A stretch of DNA of 64,000 nt, from contig JAGTWJ010000017.1 of the NCBI GenBank assembly GCA_020064725.1, positions 2,046,001 to 2,110,000 on the forward strand. The letters are read 5' to 3'. The stretch is from Drechslerella dactyloides (Eukaryota; Ascomycota; Orbiliomycetes; Orbiliales; Orbiliaceae). The notes below the pieces were generated by a model, which saw only the letters and a program-made list of their open reading frames with translations, did not search any database and was not told where the DNA came from. Below, piece after piece: positions 1 to 10,897 of this stretch (positions are counted from its first letter, which is position 1; each line of letters opens with the position of its first letter). The position numbers and the translations under genes were made by a program.

Positions 1-348
1 TATGCCTATACTAACCTTTTTGCGATTTTAGTGACATGGGGTGCCACTGGTAAAGAAGTCGAGTACTCGAACTTCTTCATTGAAGTTCCAAAGGTCTTGA
101 AGCGCTTCAAGTGGAGTATGCTCTTCGCCATTTTAGCTTTGGCAGGTGTCATAGTTCTAGCTGTCGGTCCATTTGTCCCTTACTCTTACCGCATCAAGGA
201 TTTTACTCCTATATTACCAATGGTGAGTCTTAGCTTCAATCCTCATATGATAGCTATGCTAATATGTATATTCTAGTGCACTGTTGCGGTCTCCCATTTG
301 CTATTCCCACTCGCGCTTAACCCAGCGTTGATGACTTTCTCGTTCTAA
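1..348 (+). CDS. GT2-family processive glycosyltransferase, C-terminal end (partial)
   Basis: This is the last part of a gene whose 5' portion lies left of the window. Bases 1-31 are the end of an intron (branch-like CTAAC, acceptor TTTTAG). Exons are 32-222 and 277-348, separated by a 54-bp intron (GTGAGT..TTCTAG with a GCTAAT branch). The visible protein starts MTWGATGKE, carries about two hydrophobic membrane segments and ends in ALNPALMTFSF. It matches the C-terminus of the complete GT2 gene at 55136-58592: 20 of the 28 residues from MTWGAT onward are identical, and both end in ALNPALM plus a short aromatic tail. The last introns lie at different places in the two genes, so they are diverged paralogues, not a recent copy. 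No catalytic residue is inside the window; the family call rests on the paralogue. The next gene, GH114, is convergent. Confidence 0.8.
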
Positions 349-3300
349 AACCAAACAACAAAGTTTGTGTGGTCTGTTTCTTTTGTACCATTCAGCACCA
401 TCTCTTTTCATGATACCATATTCATTCCTTCTTGCCAGTGGATTTTCTTATCTCGGGGTATCGATATACAGGTCTATAGGTTGTCTTGATTTTATCTTTG
501 ATTCAAAGTCCACCCTCATTCAGTTGTTGATATGCGTTGGCAGGTCATGGCGTTTTTGTTTGTCATTTGGTTTTCCTCCTTTCTCCACGACCCACATCCT
601 CCTCTTCCCTCAGCCGCTCTCGTCTGTTCGGTCAGCCACGAGCACGGTATAATCTTAATTCTCAATTCCATATTCTGCTTCTGTTATGAATCTTTCTTCC
701 TTTCAGAAAGATTTTATGCAAGCGGCTTCGTCCTTTCTCTTTTTCAGCGATGGATTCTTCTTACTTGGTCCCACAGAGCATGCAAACACAATGCCGGAAG
801 GACGATGATGTTTGCATTTCACTTCCACAACCCCACACTCCATACCATTCATGTACAGCCAAAGCACCTCAAAAAAATACAGATAGATCGTTGATGGGTA
901 TTGAGTATCCTTGTCTGTCCCTTGGTCTTCGTGACGAGACGTCGATGCCTAACCCGCATTTCTGGCAGCTCGCACGGTCTATTCTGGGACTCGACACGAA
1001 AGAGGACTTTACTAAGCGGCTTGGCAGTGGACATTTGTGTACGGCTTCCGGGTTCTCTTTGCCGCCTAATTTTAGACGGCTGCATGTTGCAATGCATAAA
1101 AGCTGAGGAGCAACATTGTAAACTCCGTTTCTTACTCGCGCACAAGCGAACAGGCGTGGGGCTACTTTCAATCCAACATTATGTTACCAAAGAGTTACAT
1201 GGGCATCAGTGGGAAAGTAGGCTGTGAGTGAGGTTTTTCTTAGGTCTTGGGATCAGGCCAGTTTTGCTGCTACATAGCACGTTTCGGCTTTTCAAACAAT
1301 CTATGACGCAAAGAACCTGCGAGCGACGCGAGGTGGCTTTGTTAACAATTGGTCCTCAGACGCCGAACACTCGTGCAGATTCGCTTGAGTGTCATCATCG
1401 CGTCGAAGTTGCTCCTGGACGGGCTCAGATAGCCATATCGCAGGCTTCCGAGTTATCCGAACGTGTCGCGCGATTTCTCCGGAGCGATTCCCACATTGCA
1501 TTGATATTTCTCCAGAAGGAAGAATTCGCTGGCGTCGCAGGTCTCCACTTAACAAGGACAAGGGACTCTGATTTGCCGGTCGCAGTCACGCTGTATCAAC
1601 CCTTCAGTAACTATTACACAATTCACAAACTTCACATCCCTTGTCGTGTCTCAATTGTGCTGCAGGAAGGAAGGACTTTTCACACATCACCCGATAGATT
1701 GTCGCTTGGATCCAGGAATGGCCCTGGGCCCAGATCCCGACAACACCCCAAGCTTTCTTCGGCCCGAGAACATGGACTTTCGAAATCTTCGGGCGCCGGT
1801 GCGGACGTTATTTGCGTCTGATGCGTCCAATTACTTCTTCAATGCACATGAATTCATACATTGACGGCGAGGAGGCCTGGAAAAAATCCGTTCAATGCTG
1901 TTTGCTGATCAACCGCAACCGAGCTTTATATTTCTACTACGCGACCGTTTGTACACCGGGATGTTCCAGGTCGAGAGGCTAGTTTGGTTCCCGAAGTTCG
2001 ATATAATAGAACTAACCCTGCGCGAAAATGCGCGTGGAACCTGCGCACTGGCTCTTGCGCCGGCGATGGGCAGAGTTACGTGAAGCTTTGACAAAACGCC
2101 ATGCTCCCAATTAAGACGGATAAAATATTATTGGTGGGTTCCCGTTTCTGGATACCAGCTAATTATGTATCTACTGTATTATGCATCTTGTAACATTGCA
2201 TCTCCAGATTTCAAACCCGCATGGCGGGCGCGTGGCGGCGCTAGCGTACCCCAGATTCAATTTCAGCCTGATTACTTTCCACGCCAAACATACTAGTGGC
2301 GACTTGGAGATGCCTCCTACGGTAAAACGCGAAGGCAAGCCTTCAAATGTAAGGCACAGTCCAATTCGCGGGGTCCACGAACAGCTTATTGAGTAGAATT
2401 TTGCGGGGTCAATGCCCCCCTATCACGTAAACGGGCCTTGTCGCAGTCAGTCTTTGCGGTATCTCTCCGTTCACCTCTCATAAACGGAATGCAGACTTAT
2501 ATTATCGCTAGTCCGCTGGTTCGTGAAACTGCAAATCTACTTGGAGGAATAATTCGAATTGTAAATGGCCTAATTCTCACTAGCTTCGAAGTACTCACTA
2601 ATATTATAATATAATTTTAAGCAGATAGATGTAACAATGCTTGTTCTCAGTCTAGTGCTCTGACTGGCGTTTTTCGAGAATCTCACGATAACACACGGAC
2701 TTGCTCCGGCCGCCACAGATACCTTCCACAAAGCTCGGTATCAATAAAGCTACATCGGGAACCCGGGATGGCTTGGCAGTTGCCTGTCTATTCTGAGCTG
2801 CCGGCTGGATTTTATATGCACTGGGATGGGAAAAGCTTCCATTTGCCTCCGCCGGACCGCCGGAGGCTGGTCCAAAGATTCTGTCGCCGGACCCGGTACC
2901 ACAAGACTGTTTATCTTATATAGCTTCTGCTTTACCCTATGATTATTATTATTATCGTTATTCTTATTATTAATAATACTAGGTATATTACTATTAAGTT
3001 AGAAGGCTTGCTCTAAGTCTATTTACGCCACGCCGTCGCTGGAGCGTGATCTGCTCAGGACATATGCAAGGGATACAACTTATCTCACCGGGCCAGATTG
3101 GCGAGTAGTAACGGATGGCTTCGTGCAAATCGTCTATCTATTCTACACATAGGTCATAGAGATACTCATCTATAAAACTTCCAGGGTATAGACCTCGTCT
3201 TGTCGACCTCTGAACGTATGAACTCGGAACCAGAAGATATAGCTGTGTGTTACCTGTCGCCTAGGAAGCTACAGCTCGGCGGACCCTGACAGGGATTAAT

Positions 3301-4648
3301 CCGGATTGCAACAGATTCAAACGGACGGTGTTCACACCAACAGGTCTCCCGCGATATCGGACTCCATAGGTTCATCCAACGACATATGAACAGACTAAAA
3401 ATATGTATACATATATCCAGTATCCGGATATCCGGCAGCGGCCATCCAACCTCTCGATTACAAAGTTGTAAATTAATATGCTGCCTGTTGGACCGACACG
3501 GGCGGGTAAAGAACTATCTTACATCGTAATCGGATCCGCTTCCTGAGTCCCCGAGATGTTGGACACCGGTAGCGACGGCGACAGCGATCCCGCCTGCCGC
3601 ATGTCTCTGACCCCGGTTGGCCCGTGCTACAAGTACCGCGGACCTATTTGTTGGACTTTGCACACATGATAGCTTCATATGGACTATACTATGCTACACT
3701 TTATCTAGGTATTTCCTGTTGCATACCGTTGCACGAGGATTCTACTTGTTGGTCACTATACCTGCCATGGCACTTGGATTATCTGTCAATTGCAATGAAG
3801 TGCGTACTCAACAGCAGGAGCTAGCCAGTTGACTTGCAGCTTGCGACATTTGTATGCCTCTGCGTCAAGATTCTCTCGCACTCTAGGCGTAGGAGAGAGT
3901 TGTATGTGTGACTCGAGACTCTACAAAATGCGATTTGGGAGCTGTGATAGTTTGATATCATTCTACCAAACTGCTGCTGTGTACGTATGTACGCTGTCAT
4001 ACGACATACGTACGCAGCTGCCTGCTTTCATTCTGGATCTGCGGGACGGGACTACAGGGGGTACTTTAACGCAACCGTTGGAAGGTACGTCAAACTTCGT
4101 TTACAAAGCAGGCATCCGGGAGTCCAGTCACCGAGCGCGATTTGCGTCGGATGCATACATCAAGGCACATGGATCCTGGTGTTTGCGAAATATATTACCG
4201 GTAGCTCCGTAGATAGGGGAATACTGACAAGCTCGGTGTCCCGCATGAGCTCAGCTCGGCCGGGCTTGTGTTACCAACAGGCCTCTAAAGTTTTTCTTTG
4301 CCAGGGTTGGTTCTGTTTTTAGCAGCCGAACATGTTGGATGGCACGACATATCTGCATGCATGAGACTACATGAGATTGTTGTATATATTCGCGTGCATA
4401 TGGTATGGACTTACAACTGGGGTTCGGGTTTTGTAAACCAGCTGTCTTCAGACGTCTTAGACTGCTATTACTTTGTTACTGCCCAGATATCTACTCGCAC
4501 TAGACAGCATGTAACAACTGCAACGGTCGAACGTCGAACTACAATAACGAATGTTATGCAACATATAACTGATAAGGCAACAGAGTCATTGTCATAGTCA
4601 TTTAAACGGCCAAAGGAATGGATCCTCGCCATTGTAAATGACCACCTG
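349..4648. other. 4.3-kb intergenic region with no supported gene
   Basis: Open frames here (the longest is 1228-1821 on the plus strand) are compositionally random, lack recognisable domains and overlap on both strands. About 2500-3500 is AT-rich and includes an ATT-type simple sequence (2939-2998). I see no transposase or reverse-transcriptase reading frame and no terminal repeats. It lies between two convergent genes, so it holds two 3' ends and no obligatory promoter. Confidence 0.6.
2939..2998. repeat. AT-rich simple sequence (ATT-type)
   Basis: A run of imperfect ATT/TTA triplets (TTATTATTATTATCG.., then TTATTATTAATAATACT) in an AT-rich part of the gene-free stretch. It may simply be low-complexity spacer DNA. 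Confidence 0.6.
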
Positions 4649-5755
4649 TCACGAAGGACAGAGTACAGTCCAGTCGTCCAAACTCAGTCGTTTTATAACT
4701 GTCGAGAACCCTTGCGCACCATTGGTCGGCGAACATATTTCCGCGATAGCCATGTTGCTTTCCTCCGGATACTCGATATGAAAGACCGGAGAATTGTACT
4801 CCAGGAAGGTGCGGTAAGGCTCGCATTCATTATAGGCAACACAGGACTCCTGGACGCAGAAATCCATGAACTGTACAACATTCGCCACGATGGCACCTCC
4901 GTTTTTCAGCCCGATGGACATCCCTCGCTCGTGCGCTTCACTCGCCATGAAATCTAGGTACGATATAGAATCTTTCTCGGTCAGGTCGAACCCTGTCGGA
5001 TTCTGATAGCCATTGATGTTGTCGGGATCAACCGCATCGCAGCCCTTGGACTGGGCAAGTGCGATTCTGCTTGCCATGATATTGCGCACATTCTGACTGT
5101 TGATGTTTAGCCACCACTCTCCTGGCCAACCGTCCATCGCCTCTCCGTAGTCTTCTTTGTTGAAGTTCTGGGCATCTGGACGCCAGTCCTCAAAGGAGCC
5201 GGCGGAAAAGTAGCAGATCACTTTATGGCCGTTCCGTTGTAGGTTTGCTATGAAGGATTGCGAGTTATCGAAGAGATCGAGATCGAACGCGGTCACTGAC
5301 GCAGCCGTGTTATTCGGTGGGCGGATTAAAGCAATCTCCCATGTCTCTCCAGCAGTAGGTAGCCATCGCGCCACAGCTTCCGCTCGAGAGGGCCTGACTT
5401 TGTAGGTTGCTGTAGGTGCAGTACTACCTGTCGTCGGTACGGGCATCGACTGGGACGACATTATGTCTATACTGCTGGTGCTCGAGCTCACGGATGACGA
5501 CGACGCAAGAGCTTCCGCGCCAGTGCCGTTATTAACGACATCACTGCTGTTGCCGCTATTTTTATTCCTCGACCGTGAGGTGAGACCGACGCCCAATCCG
5601 ATTCCTAGTCCGATGAGCACGAGAAGGACGATGCCTCCGGCAACCCACACCCATGGGCGGCTGCGCCTCAGCCCGGCAAATGGCTTGTTCGAACCACTAG
5701 ATATCGTGTCCCTGTTAACAACGCCGTTCTGGGTCGTTATACTGATCGTTTTCAT
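4649..5755 (-). CDS. Membrane-anchored GH114 protein (Ega3-like endo-alpha-1,4-galactosaminidase family)
   Basis: A single-exon, 368-residue protein. Residues 1-34 are a basic cytosolic tail, about 35-60 a Gly/Leu/Val-rich membrane segment (WVWVAGGIVLLVLIGLGI..) followed by SRSRNK. Residues 60-125 form a Ser/Thr linker, and about 130-365 a GH114 TIM-barrel. Family hallmarks are present: W.IALIRPPNN at the barrel start, KVICYFSAGSFEDWRPD, GCDAVDPDNINGY near 240-250 and CVAYNECEPY near 305-312, which supply the conserved acidic residues. Characterised members such as Aspergillus fumigatus Ega3 have the same type II anchor plus GH114 layout and cut alpha-1,4-linked galactosamine in galactosaminogalactan. 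Activity here is inferred from family. The ATG at 5755 is the first in frame before the membrane segment. It diverges from the Mpv17 gene and converges with the GT2 fragment. Confidence 0.85.
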   Translation of the reverse strand: MKTISITTQNGVVNRDTISSGSNKPFAGLRRSRPWVWVAGGIVLLVLIGLGIGLGVGLTSRSRNKNSGNSSDVVNNGTGAEALASSSSVSSSTSSIDIMSSQSMPVPTTGSTAPTATYKVRPSRAEAVARWLPTAGETWEIALIRPPNNTAASVTAFDLDLFDNSQSFIANLQRNGHKVICYFSAGSFEDWRPDAQNFNKEDYGEAMDGWPGEWWLNINSQNVRNIMASRIALAQSKGCDAVDPDNINGYQNPTGFDLTEKDSISYLDFMASEAHERGMSIGLKNGGAIVANVVQFMDFCVQESCVAYNECEPYRTFLEYNSPVFHIEYPEESNMAIAEICSPTNGAQGFSTVIKRLSLDDWTVLCPS

Positions 5756-6811
5756 TGGTCCAAAAGCGGATTTACTACGATAGCAGACAGCAGCACGTTA
5801 GGTGTGTTGTCGAGTTGGATTTCTTCTCAGAGTCTAGAAGTTCGATTGTGCAGCAGCGGACTCCGCGCCTTAGAATGGCTCGAGTCACCTGCTTTATACT
5901 CGATGCAAGGTACCGTCAGGCACGCGAAATCGCACGGAACCTCGACTCCGGCGATCCTGACGACAGCTAAGACTGTGTAGAGGCCGTCTCGGCGTCGGTA
6001 GCCTGCATGCAGCAGTCGAGAACTTCCGGTGTTGCCGGAACCGGCACTGTCGAGAGACGATATATGAGCGGTACCTGTCGGAAGCAAGAGAGGATCAGAT
6101 CAACAGCTTGATTGTAGAGTAGGCAAAGCTCTAGATGCGTGAGGATCTCCGATCTGCTTCAGGGCGGAAACAGCCATTTTGCTCGTGACTTTCGCTGTAT
6201 CCAGACCATGCTGAGACCTGAGTACCGATTGGTTGGAACTGAGAGTATCGATCAAGTTAGTACCGCTTAGCTGAAGCCTAAGAACATTACGCTACCCACG
6301 CAGTCTCGCTGACTAGTTCGTCATATTTCAGCATCGTTAACAGCCGCGATACGAGGCTCTGTCAGTCAGATCAAAAGAGATAATGCTAAACGAAGCAACT
6401 GGTTTTCAACAGCCGGCTCCTCCCGGCCTCCTACAATGGAGCTCGTGATGGCGCTTGCCAGGTAAAACAAGAGTGCCTCTGATGTCGTGTTCCGTGTCGT
6501 CTTGGATTGTGTCGATTGTGTTGGAAGTCGACGGCTGTTTGCCAAACCGCCCGAAAAGGCAAACAGCGACGGATGTTGGACAGCTTGTCTTCAACCTCGA
6601 CACCGCATTCTTTTTCTTTTAATCCAGGTCAGCTCCCACCGCGCACAGCAGCTGGTCCGCCCAGCCAGTACCCAAGAGTCCGGCTTGTACGGACACTTCT
6701 CCGGATCCAGTTCAATCGATCAAGTCGGCTTCTACTGAGCAACCTAGACCGCTGCAAGTCGACATACCCACAAGCAATCGCACAGCTTTGACGCGATCCG
6801 AACATCGTGCG
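5756..6811. promoter_or_regulatory. Shared upstream region of the GH114 and Mpv17 genes
   Basis: About 1.06 kb between divergent genes, so both promoters must be here. I saw no convincing coding sequence; short frames on both strands overlap each other. No regulator motif could be assigned. Confidence 0.4.
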
Positions 6812-7561
6812 ATGGGGCTTCCACCAAGCATAAATGCCGCAATCCAGGCTTCATTGCTTTCGGGGTTGTCGAATTACCTTGCCCAGATAATAGCCGCGTG
6901 GAGGGCAAATGTGTGTATGATACCGCCTGTTGTGTCCGTAAGCTCTTGCTAATCATCTTCTCTGTATTTGCGTCCAGCGGCCTTTTGAATTCGCTATCGC
7001 CCCGATTCTCCGCTTCATTATATTCACATTTATCACCACGCCTCCCAACTATAAATGGCAGGCATTTCTGGAAAGGACTTTCCCCACCTACACGACGGCC
7101 TCGCTACGAGAATCGAAAAAGACTGATGACCTTGACATGAAAGAGAAAGCGGGGCCTCTATCTCCAACTGTCGCTAGTGCTCCTGAAACGGGAAGAATCG
7201 ATAAAGGCAATATCCTAAGGAAGCTGCTTTTGGACCAGTGCTGTGGAGGCCCGATCAACAATGCGCTCTTCATTATTGGTATGGGTTTGCTGAACGGCAA
7301 TCCATGGGAGCAGATACAATGGAACATCGCGCGGGTATGTGCTCTATTGATTCATCTGACAAAGCTGTGCGATTGCCATCGTATCTAATCCATTTCCTGC
7401 TCTAGGACTTCTGGAGATTTCAGTTTGCCGGTTGGAAGCTTTGGCCGCTGGTGGCTTTGATATCGTTTAGCGTCATTCCCTTCGAGCGGAGGGTTTTGTT
7501 TGGAAGCTTTGTATCTTTGGGTTGGACTATATATCTGAGCTTGTTGATCGGGGAAGTTTAG
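6812..7561 (+). CDS. Mpv17/PMP22-family membrane protein
   Basis: Three exons, 6812-6910, 6978-7334 and 7406-7561, give a 203-residue protein; the frame stays open across both junctions. Intron 1 (67 bp) has a weak GTGTGT donor and CCAG acceptor; intron 2 (71 bp) is GTATGT..TCTAG. Family features in order: an N-terminal helix (MGLPPSINAAIQASLLSGLS), then FEFAIAPILRFIIFTFITTPPNYKWQ, ending in the loop LERTFPTY, then LLLDQCCGGPINNALFIIGM, and the C-terminal DFWRFQFAGWKLWPLVALISFSVIPFERRVLFG block, the Mpv17/PMP22 signature. Between the second and third segments is a polar insert of about 45 residues. Family members sit in the inner mitochondrial membrane or peroxisomes and probably act as small-solute channels. 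No targeting signal is clear, so the location is left open. Its 3' end lies 337 bp from the convergent gene at 7899-8468. Confidence 0.85.
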
Positions 7562-7898
7562 GGAATCGGGTTTCGCATCATGACGGCTGTTTTGGATCAT
7601 GACATTAGCATTTTCATGACTTGGCGACTGAAGGATGCCTTGCTGTATATATTCTTGGCTATGATAATCACAGGCAGTAACCTCTCGGTTCAACGCCAAT
7701 CCGTATTTACCTTTTGGAGGGATATAGTACAATAGAGAAGATATACAGTTAATTACCAGATTGAGCCGTGTAGACCTCTCCTCGTCAAACCCCGTTGGAA
7801 CACCAATCCAGAGGATCAACTCATCGGACGAGATAATATAAAAAACCGTCCGTATGCCTTGGTTGACCAGTCGCGCGTTACTCAATTTTCACCCTCAA
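7562..7898. other. 337-bp spacer between convergent genes
   Basis: It holds the 3' flanks of the Mpv17 gene and the coiled-coil gene. A minus-strand frame runs through it into the Mpv17 last exon (7385-7885) but has no domain and is treated as a shadow. Confidence 0.5.
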
Positions 7899-8468
7899 TC
7901 ATCCCCACCAACTGAAGTTCGATACATCGGAGCTACTCCCACAAACGGCGGTTAGATCCCTAAAAAACGAAGTACGCAAGTCCTCCTCGATAGCCAGAAC
8001 GTCTCGTTGCGCCTTAAGATCCATCTGCAAGCTCTTCCAGCTTGCCTCGTAGTTGCTCTTGAGGTTCATCATGCCGGCCTCATCTCTGACCGGCTGTCTC
8101 TTCAGGATTGTCAGCTCTTTATCGAGCGAGACCTTCTGGTCATGCATTATTTGAAAAGTATCTTTGAAAGTGGCGTGTATCGCTGCGGTGTGGTTGTCAA
8201 GTTTGGCTATTCTTTCTAGTAACTCCTTGATCTCTTGTAGCTGTCGTCTCTCTGTAGCCTTGTGGAGCATTGCGGAATATTCCATGACTGTCTGGACGTT
8301 CTGGTATATTGGCCGCAGCCATTGCTCGCCAGTATTCATATTCTGGCGCAGGTATTCATGGCGAGGTTGGAGGAATTGCTTACAGTCGAGCTGATCATTG
8401 TTCACCATCTTGGCTAGCGCCGCATCTTCAAAAATGGGCAATGGTGGTTTCCCAGGTCTATCCTTCAT
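7899..8468 (-). CDS. Hypothetical coiled-coil protein (189 aa)
   Basis: A single open exon from ATG at 8468 to the stop at 7899. I do not recognise the family. The protein begins MKDRPGKPPLPIFEDAAL. It is hydrophilic, and from about residue 60 to 165 shows heptad-like spacing of hydrophobic residues with many Glu/Lys/Arg (for example ERRQLQEIKELLERIAKLDN), as in a long coiled coil. The tail ends SSDVSNFSWWG. There is no signal peptide, membrane segment or basic nuclear signal. Amino-acid composition is protein-like, unlike the neighbouring shadow frames, which is the main reason to call it. An extra upstream exon cannot be excluded. It shares a 1.3-kb upstream region with the divergent DUF7918 gene. 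Confidence 0.55.
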   Translation of the reverse strand: MKDRPGKPPLPIFEDAALAKMVNNDQLDCKQFLQPRHEYLRQNMNTGEQWLRPIYQNVQTVMEYSAMLHKATERRQLQEIKELLERIAKLDNHTAAIHATFKDTFQIMHDQKVSLDKELTILKRQPVRDEAGMMNLKSNYEASWKSLQMDLKAQRDVLAIEEDLRTSFFRDLTAVCGSSSDVSNFSWWG

Positions 8469-9759
8469 GGTTGAGAGTAATCCAATGAGATGGGGCTTGC
8501 TGCCAGCTATCTATCAGTCGAGGGAGATAGAGTGGCCTCATATGTCAGCATCGCAATCGATCCCATTGGTGTGCTAAGAACCCCGTGTTATCGTACGTAC
8601 GGAAGTCTTCGATGCAATGAAAGTGCTCAATTAAGTGTCTCCAGATTGATTTAGTAGATCGAGACTGCCATTATATAGGGGCGCTGGTTTGAGTTTGTAC
8701 AGTTGTTTGATAATACGTATACAAGAACTGAAGTCTAAACGTATGAGCGAATTCCAGCTCGCCCGCTTGTTGGCCTCCAGCTTGACCGAACCTTGTCTGG
8801 GATATTCGAGGAGTGGTAAAGTTGAGCCGTGGATTCGCTGCGCGAGATCCAACATTTTGGCCGGTCGTGGGCGCTCATGAGCTCGCGGGCCTCTTGGACC
8901 AGATTTTTCCTTTTGCTCCTATACGCGCATGTGCATTGCATTGCGTGTGCTAACTCGTTACAAAATCGGAGCTATCCGGAGCACTAACTCCTATAATGAT
9001 GGGCCTGATGCAAAACGGTGACTAAATCTTGCACCCAAGAGAGTGGCTGTTTGCATCGTTGCAGATAATCTGGCGTCGACGTCTAACATGGGGCAGTCTG
9101 CGGAAGGTTTATCCGATTCGACGACAACAGACACGGCATCCCCCGTACGAATTGCTGAAAAGCACTAGGCTCTCAGACCAATTCCTCGACTAGCAAAACT
9201 CTGGGATGATACTCCATAGCCTAAAATAAATTACCACAGTTCGAATAAAGAACATTATTGTATTGTTGGCGCCATGGCACGAGACCAATTAATTGTCGGT
9301 GGATTCATTATGTAAATTTCTGGAATAATCCACAAGGATCTTAACTTGTCTCGAAAATTAGAACTTCTCTATTGGAGTTTACGGTAAAACTCTTGTGAGT
9401 ATGTACCTACGTATATTGGCTGAACCTCAGGATTCTGATCATAAACCTTGAACGGTGGCTGTGTCAACGATGTTCCCCATCAAAAACCCTTCAATTCGTT
9501 CTACTATGTTATAGGACTGTTCTTAGGCTACCTAGCTGCAACTTTTGTCTTTTGTCCCTGGCGAACGCGACGCGGATCGATCAGCACAGGCTTCAAACCA
9601 CCAACACAAAGGCACAGGTTGCTGTGTTGAAATGTGGCACAGCACCATCCTCATCACAACATCTCTGTCTGCACACACATCGCGTCCAGTGCACCCTCCA
9701 ATAAACATTTATACCTATACACGTCCAGCTCCGACACGCGCAAGCAAGATCCGTCAGAT
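8469..9759. promoter_or_regulatory. Upstream region shared by the coiled-coil and DUF7918 genes
   Basis: 1.3 kb between divergent start codons. Apart from short random frames I see nothing coding. It must contain both promoters, but no specific element stands out. Confidence 0.4.
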
Positions 9760-10897
9760 ATGCCAGTCCTCAGAGGCATTAGCTGCTATGTCGACGTCGA
9801 AGACAACCGCGCTGGAGAATATGGACTAGAATGTAAACTGGATCCCGCGGTGGCTACCTGCAGTATTGAATCGCAGGAGGATAAACGTTTCTGCTTCCAG
9901 CTCAGTTTCACTCATGCAGATGACCATGCGGGACGATATGCCTATGAGGTTTATGCAGATGGTCTTCTTGTCGCTGGTTACTCCTCGACCTCGAAGATTG
10001 TAACTCTCGCAACGGTCCAGAAGTTCGTTAACGGCCAGTGGGAGATGCGGGGGCTAAGATTTTCGAAACTTGAAACGGGTACGTATACACATCCCACCAT
10101 ACGCTGTATCGACGTTTAGGCAAGCTAAATTCAGCTAACCTTTATCTTTCTCGTCAAAAGTCGACAGAAAAGCACCTGACCTTGAATCTCGTAACAAAGT
10201 TCTGAAGAGCGTTGGTACCCTCGAAGTTAGAGTCTGGAGAGCTCACTTGCAGACCAATCACGTCCCTGCTTGTAACAATTCTCGGATTGCGGAAATAGAC
10301 AAGATCCATGAGAAGTCACTGAAAGGGAGAGGCGTTTCGCATAAGACCTCCTTTGGAGAAGCCACTTATTCATCTGAGCGTCTCTATTACTCGGTCGCGA
10401 CCAAATTGGACCCGCAGAAGATTCCCTATGCTACCTTCGTCTTCCGCTATGCAAGTAAAGGTTAGTTGCTCTTGGGGGTGCATGCTTACTTTGGCTCATG
10501 AGACGGGGCTAACCTATGTATGCTTCGCCAATAAGCGCATCTCCAAAGTGAAGGGTTGATCCCTCGCACACCATCTCCAGAACCTGTCGTGAAAGAGGAT
10601 GGTGATGTAGACGATATGGCCCCTGAGGCTCTCCGTCAGGAGATTCGGCGTCTGCGAGTACGTATCTTAGTTTGTCAGAGGCTGGCTCGGGCTGAACATT
10701 GCTGACGTTTTCAATCTTGATAGAATCAAAGCAGGCAGAGCAAGGCTGTCAAGCGGGAGCTAGAATCTTCGCCTCAGCCCTGGACGCCTGCAGACCCAGA
10801 TGAGCTGTCTATCCAATCAGTACGTCAGGTCAAAAAGCCAAAGGTAGACCTGAAAGGCGAATCGATCGAGGTTATCAGCCTCATTGACGATGATTGA
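9760..10897 (+). CDS. DUF7918-domain protein with C-terminal SUMO-interaction-like motif
   Basis: Four exons, 9760-10078, 10161-10460, 10536-10657 and 10724-10897, give 304 residues. All introns are GT..AG (GTACGT, GTTAGT, GTACGT) and every junction keeps the frame. ATG 9760 is the first in-frame ATG and opens MPVLRGISCYVDVEDNRAGE. Residues 1-205 form the beta-rich DUF7918 domain typical of fungi: C.IES.EDKRFCFQLSF, YAYEVYADGLLVAGY, then TSFGEATYSSERLYYSVATK, ending YATFVFRYASK. It is followed by PRTPSPEPVVKEDGD, EALRQEIRRLR and a short charged helix. The last residues, IEVISLIDDD, fit a SUMO-interaction motif (hydrophobic core flanked by acids). The molecular role of DUF7918 is not established. 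The terminal motif and lack of membrane segments suggest a soluble, possibly nuclear protein. Confidence 0.85.

Noticed and set aside
1228..1821. 197-codon plus-strand open frame after the GT2 fragment
   Set aside because: Starts with GTG, shows no domain, hydrophobic core or natural composition, and overlaps minus-strand frames of similar quality.
2400..3600. Transposon remnant suspected from AT-rich sequence
   Set aside because: No transposase or polymerase frame and no terminal repeats or target duplication could be seen by eye.
6938..6977. Alternative 40-bp first intron of the Mpv17 gene (GTAAGC donor)
   Set aside because: Also in frame, but the donor would be only about ten bases from the branch site; the 67-bp intron with the GTGTGT donor fits intron size here and the family alignment better.
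7385..7885. 166-codon minus frame
   Set aside because: Antisense to the third Mpv17 exon and through the spacer; no domain.
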